NCBI RefSeq assembly: GCF_921293095.1
Contig: NC_060250.1
Coordinates: 115,082,629 to 115,146,628, forward strand
Direction of reading: 5' to 3'
Origin: Ischnura elegans
Lineage: Eukaryota; Arthropoda; Insecta; Odonata; Coenagrionidae
Length of the DNA: 64,000 nucleotides
Positions 1 through 10,186 of this stretch are shown here, piece after piece; positions within the stretch are counted from its first letter, which is position 1; each line of letters begins with the position of its first letter. The position numbers were made by a program, and so were the translations under genes. Below the pieces are notes generated by a model, which had not been told where the DNA came from, did no database searches, and saw only the letters and a list, made by a program, of their open reading frames with translations.

Positions 1-1604
1 GGGGATGACCCTCGACCACAAACTCAACTGGAAGGAGCACATTAATTCTGTCAAGGTAAACTGTTTGAAGTCTTTGAACATTTTAAAGTTTTTAAGCCAC
101 GCATCTTGGGGAGCAGACCGCACCACCTTAATTTTACTTTACCGCACACTGGTGCGGTCGAAATTAGACTACGGCTCATTCGTGTATGCGTCCGCTCGCG
201 AGACGTATTTGAAAGCACTTAATTCAGTGCACAACGCAGGTCTGCGACTATGCACTGGGGCGTTTAGGACCATCCCGATTCCCAGCATATATACCGACGC
301 AGGCGAGCCTCCTCTATGCTACCGAAGGACCTGGCTTCTTTGTAGCTACGTTTCCAAAATTTTAGCAATGACGAGTCACCCATGTTATAGTTTACTTTTT
401 AAACCCCGTTTTATTAATGTTTTTAACCGAAGGACTAAAGCAACCAGACCAGTAAGCGTTCGTTTTAACGATTTTATTCGCGGATGCGAATTCACGCTAC
501 CTGAAGTGTATCCTGTTTCATTCTCGGAACACCCCCCTTGGATCACTCCCACTCCGGTGGTGAATATTCTCTCACGATCTCCACCGAAGTCTTCCACAAC
601 TCCCTCGGAGTACCAGCGTTTGTTTGCCATGTTCCGATGGAATCACCCCAACCTTACCCCCGTTTACACTGACGGTTCGAAAGATAACTCTGCTTGTGCA
701 TGTGCAGTGTTCTCCCCTATCCACGGGAACATCAGAGCAAAGCTTCACCCGATGTGCAGTGTGTACACGGCGGAGCTTTATGCCATAAGGACAGCTCTAG
801 AAGCCCTAGGTGACCACGGCGGCTCCTTTGTCATATGCACTGACTCCAGGAGCTCGCTACAAGCCATCTCTGGCTTCTCACCCGTGCACCCGATCGTGCA
901 AGAAATACACTCTCTCCTGCTGACCCTTTCGAGAAAGGGTTTGAATATCCATTTTCTGTGGGTACCGGGACATGAGGGGATAGCCGGGAATGAGATAGCA
1001 GACGCTATGGCCAAGGAAGCTCTGAATAACGAAGTTCTTGTCTCAACGCTGGTTCCCCACGAGGACTTACGAGCATCTCTAAGAAACGTGGTATTTGGAA
1101 AATGGAGGGAGTCATGGAGGATTCTAAATAATAACAAGCTCCGTGGCATCAAGGACATGGTAGCAGCGTGGCCCTCCTCAGCTCGTAGTAATCGGAGAGA
1201 GGAAGTAGTACTTACACGATTGAGGATAGGGCACAGCCCCCTGACCCATGCGTATCTCTTTACTGAAGAGAAGGAACCTCCCCAATGTGGGGATTGTAAA
1301 TGTCCATTAAGTATTAGACACATCATGCTAGATTGTGTTAAGTACCGCGAAGCGCGAAGACGAAATAATCTAGGGGGAGACCTAAAAACCCTTTTAGGAG
1401 ACAACCCTACCAACTTAATCTGTACATTTCGGTTTCTCAGAGAAATAAACATTTTTAATAAAGTCTAATTATGTACACTTTCAACGAAGACATCAGATGC
1501 CAGTAGATTACTTTATACATAACTTTTGTAATTAAATAGCACAGTAGTGGTGCAAAATGACCTTGCCGTCGACGCACCCTAAATCCAAATACTACTACTA
1601 CTAC
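1..1604 (+). mobile_element. LINE copy #1 (I/jockey type), 3' part
   Basis: This is the 3' part of a non-LTR retrotransposon entering from the left edge. It holds the end of ORF2 and a 3' UTR. The UTR ends in a signature shared by five copies here: GGTGC, about 20 nt, GCACCC, then an A-rich spacer and (TAC)n from 1590 to 1604. LINE copy #2 starts directly on this tail. The GGTGC/GCACC arms can pair, giving a possible stem-loop for RT recognition, which is an inference. The 5' end lies outside the window. Confidence 0.9.
5..1468 (+). CDS. LINE #1 ORF2 C-terminus: RT thumb and RNase H (5' partial)
   Basis: This 487-aa open frame is the C-terminal part of a LINE polyprotein and makes cDNA with the missing RT palm. 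Residues 1-110 match the post-palm region of the other copies (LDHKLNWKEHI, WGADRTT, LRLCTGAFRT). RNase H begins near residue 220 with YTDGSKD, followed by AELYAIRTALE, CTDSRSSL and WVPGHEGIAGNEIADAMAKEA, which carry the expected acidic residues and histidine. The end has a zinc-finger-like motif, CGDCKCPLSIRHIMLDC. The frame has no stops, which makes it the best-preserved RNase H of the family here. The first codon is arbitrary because the ORF is cut by the window edge. Confidence 0.9.
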   Translation: MTLDHKLNWKEHINSVKVNCLKSLNILKFLSHASWGADRTTLILLYRTLVRSKLDYGSFVYASARETYLKALNSVHNAGLRLCTGAFRTIPIPSIYTDAGEPPLCYRRTWLLCSYVSKILAMTSHPCYSLLFKPRFINVFNRRTKATRPVSVRFNDFIRGCEFTLPEVYPVSFSEHPPWITPTPVVNILSRSPPKSSTTPSEYQRLFAMFRWNHPNLTPVYTDGSKDNSACACAVFSPIHGNIRAKLHPMCSVYTAELYAIRTALEALGDHGGSFVICTDSRSSLQAISGFSPVHPIVQEIHSLLLTLSRKGLNIHFLWVPGHEGIAGNEIADAMAKEALNNEVLVSTLVPHEDLRASLRNVVFGKWRESWRILNNNKLRGIKDMVAAWPSSARSNRREEVVLTRLRIGHSPLTHAYLFTEEKEPPQCGDCKCPLSIRHIMLDCVKYREARRRNNLGGDLKTLLGDNPTNLICTFRFLREINIFNKV

Positions 1605-1984
1605 CATCCTGCCTTAGCCCACCCACGTGTTTGCCGTGCGTGGCGACCCGTGTCGCAGGGAACGGGGATCCTGGTGGCTGAGGGGACCTCCTCTGTTGGA
1701 GGGGAGAATCCCCAACACTCCACTTTGGCCCCTGACTCTCCTAGACGGGCGGCCGGGAACTAACCCATTCCCGGTCAATCGGCTCCTGGCGGCTGGGGAG
1801 CTTGGCGGTTCCTTTCGAGCGTACGCTAGGAAGGGGAGCGTGATCCAAAGGGACACTGCCAAGAGCATTCTCGGAGGGGCACGTCTATATCTTCGGGGGA
1901 ACCTGGCGCTCTGCACCGGCCCGCGGTGCATCGTCCCCTTGTCGGACTCCATGGTGGGTGGGGCCCCGGAGATGAATATAATCA

Positions 1985-3174
1985 ATGTCTATGGATATCC
2001 AAAACCCAACACCCATTGCCTCTAGGGAGGCTAATCCCAGCAAATGGCTATGTACGGAAAATGTACTACAGAATGATTACCCTTCTTACGTAGTAATGAG
2101 CAGCATAGAAGAAGGAGCTTTGAAAAAAGTGTCTCCGTTCGTAATCGCGAAAGTGATCCAGGGGTTGGTTGGCGATGTAAAAACAGCGAAGAGACTGCGG
2201 TCAGGTTCTCTCCTCATACAGGTCAACAATTCAAGACAAGTAAAGAGACTGCTTGAGGTGAAAGAGTTCTTCCAAGTCCCAGTGAAAGTTGATCCCCACC
2301 GATCACTTAACACTTGTGACGGCGTCGTAACATCTTGGGATCTTTCAGACTGCACCGAGGAGGAAATCAAAGAAGGCCTGAAAGACCAAAAGGTGATATC
2401 GGTCCGCCGCTTGAAAACGAGGCGAAGCGGCACTCTAAAGGACACGAAATGCTTTGTCCTCACCTTCGCCCTTCCGAAGCTTCCCGCGTCCATCTATGTA
2501 TGCTACAGCGCTATCCAAGTTCGACCGTATATTCCTAAGCCTATCCGATGCTTCCGTTGTCAAAGTTATGGACACACATCAGGCAACTGTAAAGGAGAGG
2601 ACTCTGTGGTAGATGCTCTCTGAAGAAGCACGAAGGAGACTGTAGTGAAAAGGAAAAATGTGTGAACTGCCATAGAGACCATCCAGCGTGGTCAGCATCC
2701 TGCCCAATATTTGCCGAAGAAAAGAAAATACAAGAAATAAAAACCTCAAAGAAAATAACTTACGGAGAAGCCAAGAAAGAATTCAGAGCTCTGAACCCTG
2801 TTTTCTCTGGAAAATCCTATAGCCAGGTGACGGCCAAAAAATATGTGGACGCTGCCGTGCAGACACACACGCCCTCTGTATGCGCGCCATGCAAAGGCGT
2901 GTTCCTGCCCGCCAAGCCTAAGAACTTAACAAGTATCAGCATCACGAAGGATAAAGCTAAGGCTACTGCGGAGAGTGACTCTTCGGGCGAAAACTCGCCT
3001 TCATCAAAGAAAGCCAAAACACTCTTACGAAATACTCATTTAAAAAAATCAGACCTCGAGGAGGACGCAGTATCAGACGATATGATGGACGCCGATCCCT
3101 CCGAGGTAGCTAAACAATTTAAATGCTTGACAAATCCTCCAGGAAAGGGGAAGACGAGACTACGACGATCGTAG
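1985..3174 (+). pseudogene. LINE #2 ORF1 (gag-like, CCHC zinc knuckles), frameshifted
   Basis: This encodes the RNA-binding gag-like protein that packages LINE RNA. The first frame (1985-2623, 212 aa) has an RRM-like gag core and the first zinc knuckle, CFRCQSYGHTSGNC. A one-base frameshift near 2610 moves the remaining knuckles (CGRCSLKKHEGDC and CVNCHRDHPAWSASC) into the frame of the 2662-3174 ORF. That ORF continues through a charged, Ser/Lys-rich tail to a stop at 3174. Three knuckles in a row are usual for I/jockey ORF1. The chosen start, ATG 1985, follows the GC-rich leader. ORF2 begins 44 nt after the ORF1 stop. Confidence 0.87.
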
Positions 3175-3218
3175 TCAACCGTATATGTTTTTAATACCTT
3201 TATCTCTTTTTATTAATC

Positions 3219-4007
3219 ATGAATTTTGTGTTTAAAACCTTACAGTGGAACTGTAACTGTATTCACAGACACAAGGAGGAACTGTATGCTCTAGTTAAGA
3301 ATTCCAACCCATCCTGCGTATGTCTGCAGGAAACCCATCTGAAACCATCCGACAGAATGTCACTACAGGGCTATTGCGTTTACCGGGCTGATGATGTTAG
3401 TGGCAATAGAGCCCAGGGAGGGGTTGCAATAGCTGTCCGGGAGAGCATTTACTCCTCACAGATCATTTTAAGAACCCCCCTACAGGCAATTGCAGTTTCT
3501 GTAGCCACCCCAGAGTTAGTTACCTTTTGTAACGTTTACTTGCCCCAGTGGGCACCCGTAAACAAGAATGCCCTAGAGTCGCTAGTCGCTCAGCTTCCAA
3601 AACCACACGTGCTGTTGGGGGATTTTAATGCTCATGACTCTCTTTGGGGAAGCAACAGAGCACAAGCTAATAGTAGAGGAAAGCTAATAGCTAATTTTAT
3701 TAATGATTTTAATTTTATTTTACTCAACAACGGCGAACACACTCGTTTCAATAGTCATAATGGAGAGTTCTCGGTTATTGACTTGTGTTTTTATAGTTGT
3801 AGTTTAGGAGCTAGATTACAGCTGTCAGTACATAACGACCTCTGCGGGAGCGACCATTTCCCGATTTTTATTTCAAAACCGAGTAGACGAACTTGCGATT
3901 TTAACGGACCCCGTACTTGGACGATTAAAAAAGGGGACTGGCCGCTTTTTGAAATCTTTTCAATTTTACATTTACTGACGACCGAAATGGAGCTGAAAAT
4001 GTTTTAA
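3219..4007 (+). pseudogene. LINE #2 ORF2 part 1: APE-type endonuclease
   Basis: This is the N-terminal endonuclease of ORF2, which nicks target DNA to prime reverse transcription. Family motifs appear in order: LQWNCN near residue 8, CLQETH near 37, GGVAIAVRE near 67, LLGDFNAHDSLWGS near 130 and SDHFPIF near 215. The catalytic Glu, Asp, Asn and His positions look intact. Residues after about 250 no longer match because one base has been gained or lost near 3965, and the true continuation (PWWNNECAEA) is in the frame that opens at 4025. ATG 3219 is the natural start. Confidence 0.88.
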
Positions 4008-4024
4008 CCCTTACGAAAGCTATA

Positions 4025-6918
4025 TTGGATGCTGCCGAAGCTAGCGTCCCTAGGACATCGATAGCTGCAAGGCGTCCACCCGTCCCATGGTGGAACAACG
4101 AGTGCGCAGAAGCTATTGCCGCAAGGAAAAGAGCACTTAAGAACTTTCAAAAATACCCAACTACAATGATCCTAGCAGCTTTCCGACGACTCCGGGCCAA
4201 AGCTAGGCGGATAATCAAGGAAGCCAAAAAGGCTTCGTGGATTTCCTATGCGTCCCAAATAAACTGTCGGACTCCTATATCTAAGGTATGGGAAAAGGTG
4301 AATAAAATCACAGGAAGCCGAACGTCCACTGCTATCGTTGGCCTAAAAGCGGGACCCAAAATTGCAACTTCCAGACAGGAAGTCGCGGAAGCATTTGTGG
4401 AGCACTTCGCTGAAGTAAGCTCTTCCAAAAATTATGACCAGGCATTTATATCAATGAGACGGATAGCTGAGGCAGCCCCTATGAATTTTGACAATAAAGC
4501 GGACTTTCCATATAATGAGCCCTTTAGTCTATGGGAACTCGAAGCCGCAATCGCATGCTCAAAGAATACAGCTCCAGGTGGCGATAACATCCACTATGCC
4601 TTTATACGGAATCTCCCCGTTAAGGCTTTTGCTGATATATTGTCAACGTTCAGCCAGATCTGGTATGATGGATCTTTCCCGGATGCATGGCGGGAATCTG
4701 TAGTCATCCCTGTCCTTAAACAGGGTAAGGATCGCAGCGATCCTGGGAGCTACCGCCACATATCAGTAACAAGTAGCCTCCGTAAAATAATGGAGAGAAT
4801 GGTTAACCGACGCCTGGTTTGGTATCTTGAAAGCCGAGAACTTCTCTCCAAAATTCAATGTGGCTTTCGCCGCAACCGATCGACAACGGATCATCTCGTC
4901 AGAAGCACCAACTTCATACACGAAGCCTTTTTGCTCCGACAGCACGTCATAGCAGTATTTTTCGATATAGAAAAAGCCTATGACCGATTATGGCGACACA
5001 AAGTTTTAAAAACTCTGCATGAATGGGGTTTTAGGGGCAACCTTTTAACTTTTATCAGGAATTTCCTAGAAGAACGGGTCTTTAGAGTTAGAATCCACAA
5101 CATCCTGTCAAGTTCCCGCACCCAAGAAAACGGGGTCCCTCAAGGTTGTATTTTAAGCGTCACGCTGTTTGCTATCGCAATTAACAGCATTGAGGAATGC
5201 ATAATACCTCCGGTAATTGGATCCTTATTCGTTGATGACTTGGCAGTTTTTTGCCGGGCATCCACGCTCCATTCCGCTACGAGGCAAATTCAGATGACCC
5301 TCAATCGGATCGAGAAGTGGTCCAACTACAATGGTCTTCGATTCTCGCCTGAGAAGACAAAATGCATGCACTTTTACCGATTACGTGGAATATTCCCTAT
5401 ACCATCCCTGTTCCTCGGCAGAAAGAAGCTACCTTTTGTGCAGACGACTCGTTTTTTAGGGCTGACATTGGACTTTCGGTTGAATTGGCGCGACCACATC
5501 TCTATTGTACGGGACAAATGTTTTAAAAATTTGAACGTAATGAGAGTTTTAGCAAGTACGACTTGGGGTGCCGACCGAACCACGATGCTCATGTTGTATA
5601 GAGCTTTGGTGAGGTCTAAACTTGAGTATGGTTCGGTTGCCTACTCTTCGACCCGAGAGTCCTATTTAAGACCTTTGACGACAGTACACAATGCTGGCCT
5701 CCGGTTGGCCACTGGTGCGTTCAGGACCAGCCCGATTACTAGTATTTACGCTGACTGTGGGGAACCACCGTTATCCATCCGGAGAAATATTTTAATGTGC
5801 AATTATGCTGCCAACATTTTATCATTAAAAGATCACCCTTGTTTTAATGCAATTTTTAAACCTAGATTTATGGATGTTTTTAACCGTAGGACAAGATCTA
5901 CGAAGCCTTTAGGCGTGCGATTTCGTAATTTCATGAACGAAGCTGAGTTTCGGCTACCCGACATCATCCACCAAGGATGCTCAGCTAACCCGCCTTGGGT
6001 CATTCCACGACCAGACGTTATTTTTTCTTTAGCGCGGGGAGCTAAGTCCTCCACTTTGGATTTGGAGTACAAGCTCCTTTTTAAAGAAGTCCTCGAACGC
6101 AAACCGCGGCTTGTACCCATTTATACTGACGGCTCAAAATCCGAATCAGCTTGTGCCTGCGCCGTCATTCCTTATTATGGCGGCACGATCCAAGCTAAAC
6201 TCAACCCGCTCTGCAGTATATACAACGCAGAACTTCTTGCCATAAAATATGCTCTGGAAAATATCTTTACGCAAGTCCTATTTAATCTGCTCAGACTCCT
6301 TAAGTGCACTCCGTGCCATTTCAGATTACTACCCCTCTCATCCCTTGGTGCAGTCCATACAAGATACCCTTTACTCTTTGAGCAGGAAGGGCATTACACT
6401 TTCTTTCATGTGGATCCCGGGGCATGTCGGAATTCGAGGCAATGAGATAGCGGATGCAGCAGCGAAGAAGGCACTTAGTAAAACCGACATCGATTTCGAT
6501 AGGATCTCCTCGGACGACCTAAGAGCCGCACTGAAGAGAATATGCATGGAGCAATGGCAAGAGGTGTGGAATAATATCGCTGGCAATAAACTAAGAAACA
6601 CTAAGTAGAGACGACCGCTTGGTCCACCTCAGCCAGGAATAGTCGTAGGGAAGAGGTCGCCCTCACTAGGCTTAGAATTGGTCATACTGCGCTCACACAT
6701 GCATACCTCTTCACCGAAGAGAAACAACCTCCCCGCTGTGATAGTTGTGATTGCATACTTACTGTGAGACACGTTCTGGAGGAATGTACAAAATACTCTC
6801 TTGAACGCAGGGAACTAGTTGGAAACCAAGATATACGAACCATTCTGGGTAATAATTTGGATAATATTAATAATGTAATGCAATATATCGTCAACACCGG
6901 AATAATTAAACTCTTGTG
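4025..6918 (+). pseudogene. LINE #2 ORF2 part 2: RT and RNase H, frameshifted twice
   Basis: The large frame (4025-6445) holds the linker PWWNNECAEAI and the RT motifs: APGGDNIH, SYRHISVTSS, FFDIEKAYDRLW (motif A), NGVPQGCILS (motif B) and FVDDLAVF (motif C, catalytic DD present). RNase H starts at YTDGSKS near 6121. A frameshift near 6262 shifts the rest to the 6249-6608 frame (CSDSLSAL, WIPGHVGIRGNEIADAAAKKA). A second shift near 6606 leaves the CX2CX8HX4C finger (CDSCDCILTVRHVLEEC) and the terminal IIKLL in a third frame that stops at 6918. All domains are recognisable, but no full-length protein is possible. Confidence 0.88.
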
Positions 6919-7058
6919 ACCTCATACAATGGGATACCCTATTTTTGTTGAAAGCGCTTAATAGAACCCAATAAGCTTCCTTAAGGTTAGCGAACTATGA
7001 GAGGTGCAAATGACCTTGCTGTCGACGCACCCCAAAAAACGCATCTCTACTACTACTA

Positions 7059-9675
7059 TAGAGCGTTCCACATTTAGTTGACAGTATGGGCTCTTATGGA
7101 GAATCGTTTCCCATGTTTATCTCCATAAGGCCAGGAGCGCGGTGTTGTCAATAACAACACGAAAATTAATGTTGCGTTATGCACTGATTAAAAATTGCAT
7201 TCTAATGTAGAAAGAGATGCTGCATTCATTGGTGCCAATAGTTTTTCGATAAAAATTATAACAAAAGCTATAAAAAACATTTCCTTAAATTTCCGTCAGG
7301 AACGTGTATTTTTTTACTTTATCTTCTTCTCGCAATATCTGCCTGACCGTTGTCTGCATTAAATTGAATCTTCTGCACAATATTCTTTACACTATTTTCT
7401 CTTTGAAGGTTTTCAATAATTGTACAAATTATGAGTAAAAATGTTGTTATGCCGACGTAACACCCTTTAGGACAAGAAAATTTTGATTTTTGCAAGGTAA
7501 AAAGTAGTCGCTTACTAACTTACGTTTCTTACGTCGTAGGTCCCTATATGCTGCGTATCAAATGTGAAGAAAACTACAAAGTTATTTTTGGTGAAAAAAT
7601 CATTAACTTACATCAATTCTGAAGCGAGTTACAAGGTTTTGATCTTAAGAAAAAATATTACGGCGCCGCTGGGCCGGGCTTCTTGCTTTTTCTTGCGCGC
7701 AGAGGGAAAATTCTCGGGCGGAAAAGGAGTGTTTTGTCAATGCATTCTATGAAATGTATTTATCTATTCGTTTGATATCCTAAACAGAGAATACTCATAC
7801 GTTGTAACAGCAGTGTTTTTATCTGAATACATTGATACACGAAAGTAAGCAAGCGGCTTGGAAATAAGACGCTTTCGCCTTGTGTGTTTCGGTCCCACCG
7901 CATAAGCCAAGAAGGAAAATATCTCATAATCTGTGCGAAACACTACGCCTTTTACAAAAGGGGGCTTGGGTTTTTTCTCATCCAGTCTACGCCTTTTACA
8001 AAAGGGGGTTTGGGTTTTTTTTCTGAGTTCCTTTCATAGGGTACCAGAAAACCTGCACCAAAATCGACCGTAGCCGAAGGGGCCGGGGGAAGAATTTACG
8101 AAGGCGTTCAGTTTGTCATTGCATTTTTTTTTTGAGTGAACAAGTGTTGTGTAGTCTGCTGAATTTGAGAATTGTGAAGTGTGTTTTACACTTATCTCTG
8201 CTGTAACATGCCCAACCAATATATCCGATACAAAGAAGAGGAGAAAAGGTGAGAAGCTCATAAGCCGCGAAAGACAGTTGGTGCTCAAAGTCTTCTCGTA
8301 TTTAAGGAAATCTCTCAGCATTAGTGAGGTCTGCCGAGAAGCTTCGAAGGCTACTGGGTGCTAGGAGACCACTATTTACAGAGTGAGAAAGGAAAGTTCC
8401 CGTAGTCCATTGGTGACTCCTTCAAAAACTAAAGAAATTAGACAGCCTTACAAAAATTCGAGAGCAGTGATTTTCGACGATTTTGTGAGATCGGGAATAA
8501 GAAGGAAGGTACATGAATCTTTCGTGCAAAATATTCCTCCGACTTTAAAATCCATCTTAAAATCGGTAAATATGGATAGTATTCTCCCAGATTACAAAAG
8601 GACAGCACTATATCGTCTTCTTTTGGACATAGGCTTCGTGTACGAACGCAGGCGGAAAAGAAGCATCCTTATCGAAAGGGATGATATTATTCGTTGGTGG
8701 CACAATTAATTATTTAAGGCAGCTAAAAAAATATCGTCGCGAACACAGGACGAGTATATTCACAGGCGAAAGTTGGATTATTGTTGGACAAATAGTGAAC
8801 ATTAGTATGCGAAACAAACAATTAGAAAACCCGCGTCAAGCTTTCCTTGCTGGACTAAATACTGGCAGAGGGCCTCGATACTGGGCTTGGCCCCTACTTC
8901 CCGAGGAGGACGGTTGGCTATTATACTCGCAGGAACGGTAAATGGGTTCATAAAAGAAGCATTGCATGTGTTTCTGTACAAAAAGCACTCAATGGATGAG
9001 CATGAAGAAGTGGGTGGCGAGTGTTACGAGAGATGGTTTGAGCACTCACTTCTTGCAAACTTACCCGAAGGATCAATTATAGTGGTAGATAATGCCTCTT
9101 ATTACTCAAGGAAATTGGAATCCTTGCCTACTACAAGGTGGAGGAAAGAGATCATTAAGGAAATTAGCTTCGAAGATGTCAGCTTGAAAAGAGATCTTTA
9201 ATTTACAATAAACCAAGTACGGGATATTTAAAAAAAATTAAAGATTGATGATGTCTTATACAAAATCGCCTCTCATGTAACACTAGCCATAGTCAAAACA
9301 ATAATGCATAATATGGAAGGAATAGAAATTTTGTCTCATTCAGGAGTGGCGATAATTTTTATTATCCTTCAATTTATTGTTATTTTTTACATTACAGATT
9401 ATTCATTATTCAGCTTGTGCATTGAATAAGTACATAATAAAATAATAAAAGACTTTTCCTTATATATTGCAGCAAAGGTATTGTAATTAACGCTAAAAAA
9501 TTCCCCAATTTACGCCGTCTTTCGTGCGATCCCTAACTCCTTTTTGAACTAAACAATTTTGGCGCTATATTATGTGTGGTTGCATACGCTGTTAGGATGC
9601 CTGCCGGCGGAGCGGAAGCTTGGCAACACTGTTATCCATAAGGCCCGTACTGTCAACTAAATGTGGAACGCTCTA
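7059..9675 (+). mobile_element. Mariner-type DNA transposon with 42-bp inverted repeats
   Basis: The left end TAGAGCGTTCCACATTTAG and its inverse at the right end match for about 42 bp with two differences. TA dinucleotides flank both ends (7057-7058 and 9676-9677), the target duplication of the IS630-Tc1-mariner superfamily. On the left the TA belongs to the (TAC)n tail of LINE #2, so the mariner came later. Apart from the transposase remnant (8179-9201), the interior is AT-rich and I see nothing else in 7100-8178 or 9202-9630. Confidence 0.9.
8179..9201 (+). pseudogene. Mariner-type transposase, broken
   Basis: Four overlapping frames (8179-8364, 8383-8709, 8681-8941, 8887-9201) read one after another like a Tc1/mariner DDE/DDD transposase. 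They give a basic helix-turn-helix start (RRKGEKLISRERQLVL, SISEVCREAS), a second DNA-binding part, then the catalytic core. The first catalytic Asp lies in a motif usually like YLDETW; here it reads FTGESWI, so the Asp is replaced by Gly. The second, IVVDNASYYSR, is intact. The third acidic residue is missing because the frame ends at KRDL. IVVDNAxYxSR followed by PTxxWRKE suggests a DD37-41D type, but this is not certain. Confidence 0.8.
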
Positions 9676-9677
9676 TA

Positions 9678-10182
9678 GATATCTCCTGAATCAGCTTTCT
9701 CCTTTTCACTGACATTATTGACGAGGTTCAGTGAAACTTACAGGAGCACTGGGGACTCTCACATCAGCTTACAGCACTGAAGTACCAAGTTAACAGTCAA
9801 CTAATATTTTTACCAAGTGTATTTTTAGAATGTTTGTTGCAAGCGCAAATATCTGATATACTTTGGTTTTAACTTGAATAACTAATCAGACCTTATAAAT
9901 ACACTCCAATCAAAAACTTGCTTTTAATTAAATTAAATGTTTACTGTGAAAGCGCGAATCTATACGGCCGGAATATTACAATAGAGAAACTATGTTAAGT
10001 AGATGGGAAGTTCATGATCCAGATCTTTAAAGTACTGAATCCCCTAATAATAACTAACTCTTCAAGTAGCCATAGGGAGCAAAACACTGTAAGAAGTAAT
10101 GGTATGTATCACGAATTTGATTTCATTTTCATTCACTACTACCATTAGGGTCTTAGGTGGTGTTGGTTCACTGCATTGTGCA
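9678..10182. repeat. Duplicated genomic block, copy 1, left part
   Basis: This sequence, from GATATCTCCTGAATCAGC to CTGCATTGTGCA, recurs almost unchanged at 45159-45663 in the same orientation with only scattered mismatches. No ORF or known element is visible. It continues after the piggyBac insertion at 13168. Non-coding DNA of this kind with two copies may be an old repeat or a segmental duplication. Confidence 0.85.
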
Positions 10183-10186
10183 TTAA

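Larger units (their letters stand above)
1605..7058 (+). mobile_element. LINE copy #2, near full length
   Basis: The order is a 5' UTR of about 380 nt (GC-rich, 1605-1984), ORF1 gag, ORF2 with APE endonuclease, RT and RNase H, and a 3' UTR ending in GTGCAAATGACC, GTCGACGCACCCC and CTACTACTACTA at 7013-7058. This is the only copy here with all parts. It starts directly on the (TAC)n tail of copy #1, and a mariner lies at the TA of its own tail. At least four single-base frameshifts show that it is dead. An endonuclease together with RNase H fits the I/jockey group of arthropod LINEs, and I do not assign a narrower clade. Confidence 0.88.

Noticed and set aside
778-1452. Minus-strand frame of 224 aa opposite the RNase H of LINE #1
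   Set aside because: It is a mirror of a strongly coding plus strand, with no recognisable domain.
1614-2025. Frames in the GC-rich leader of LINE #2 on both strands
   Set aside because: They have no similarity to a known protein and lie in the leader ahead of the gag start.
8179-9201. Mariner transposase as an active gene
   Set aside because: Frameshifts, a changed first catalytic residue and a missing third one exclude it.
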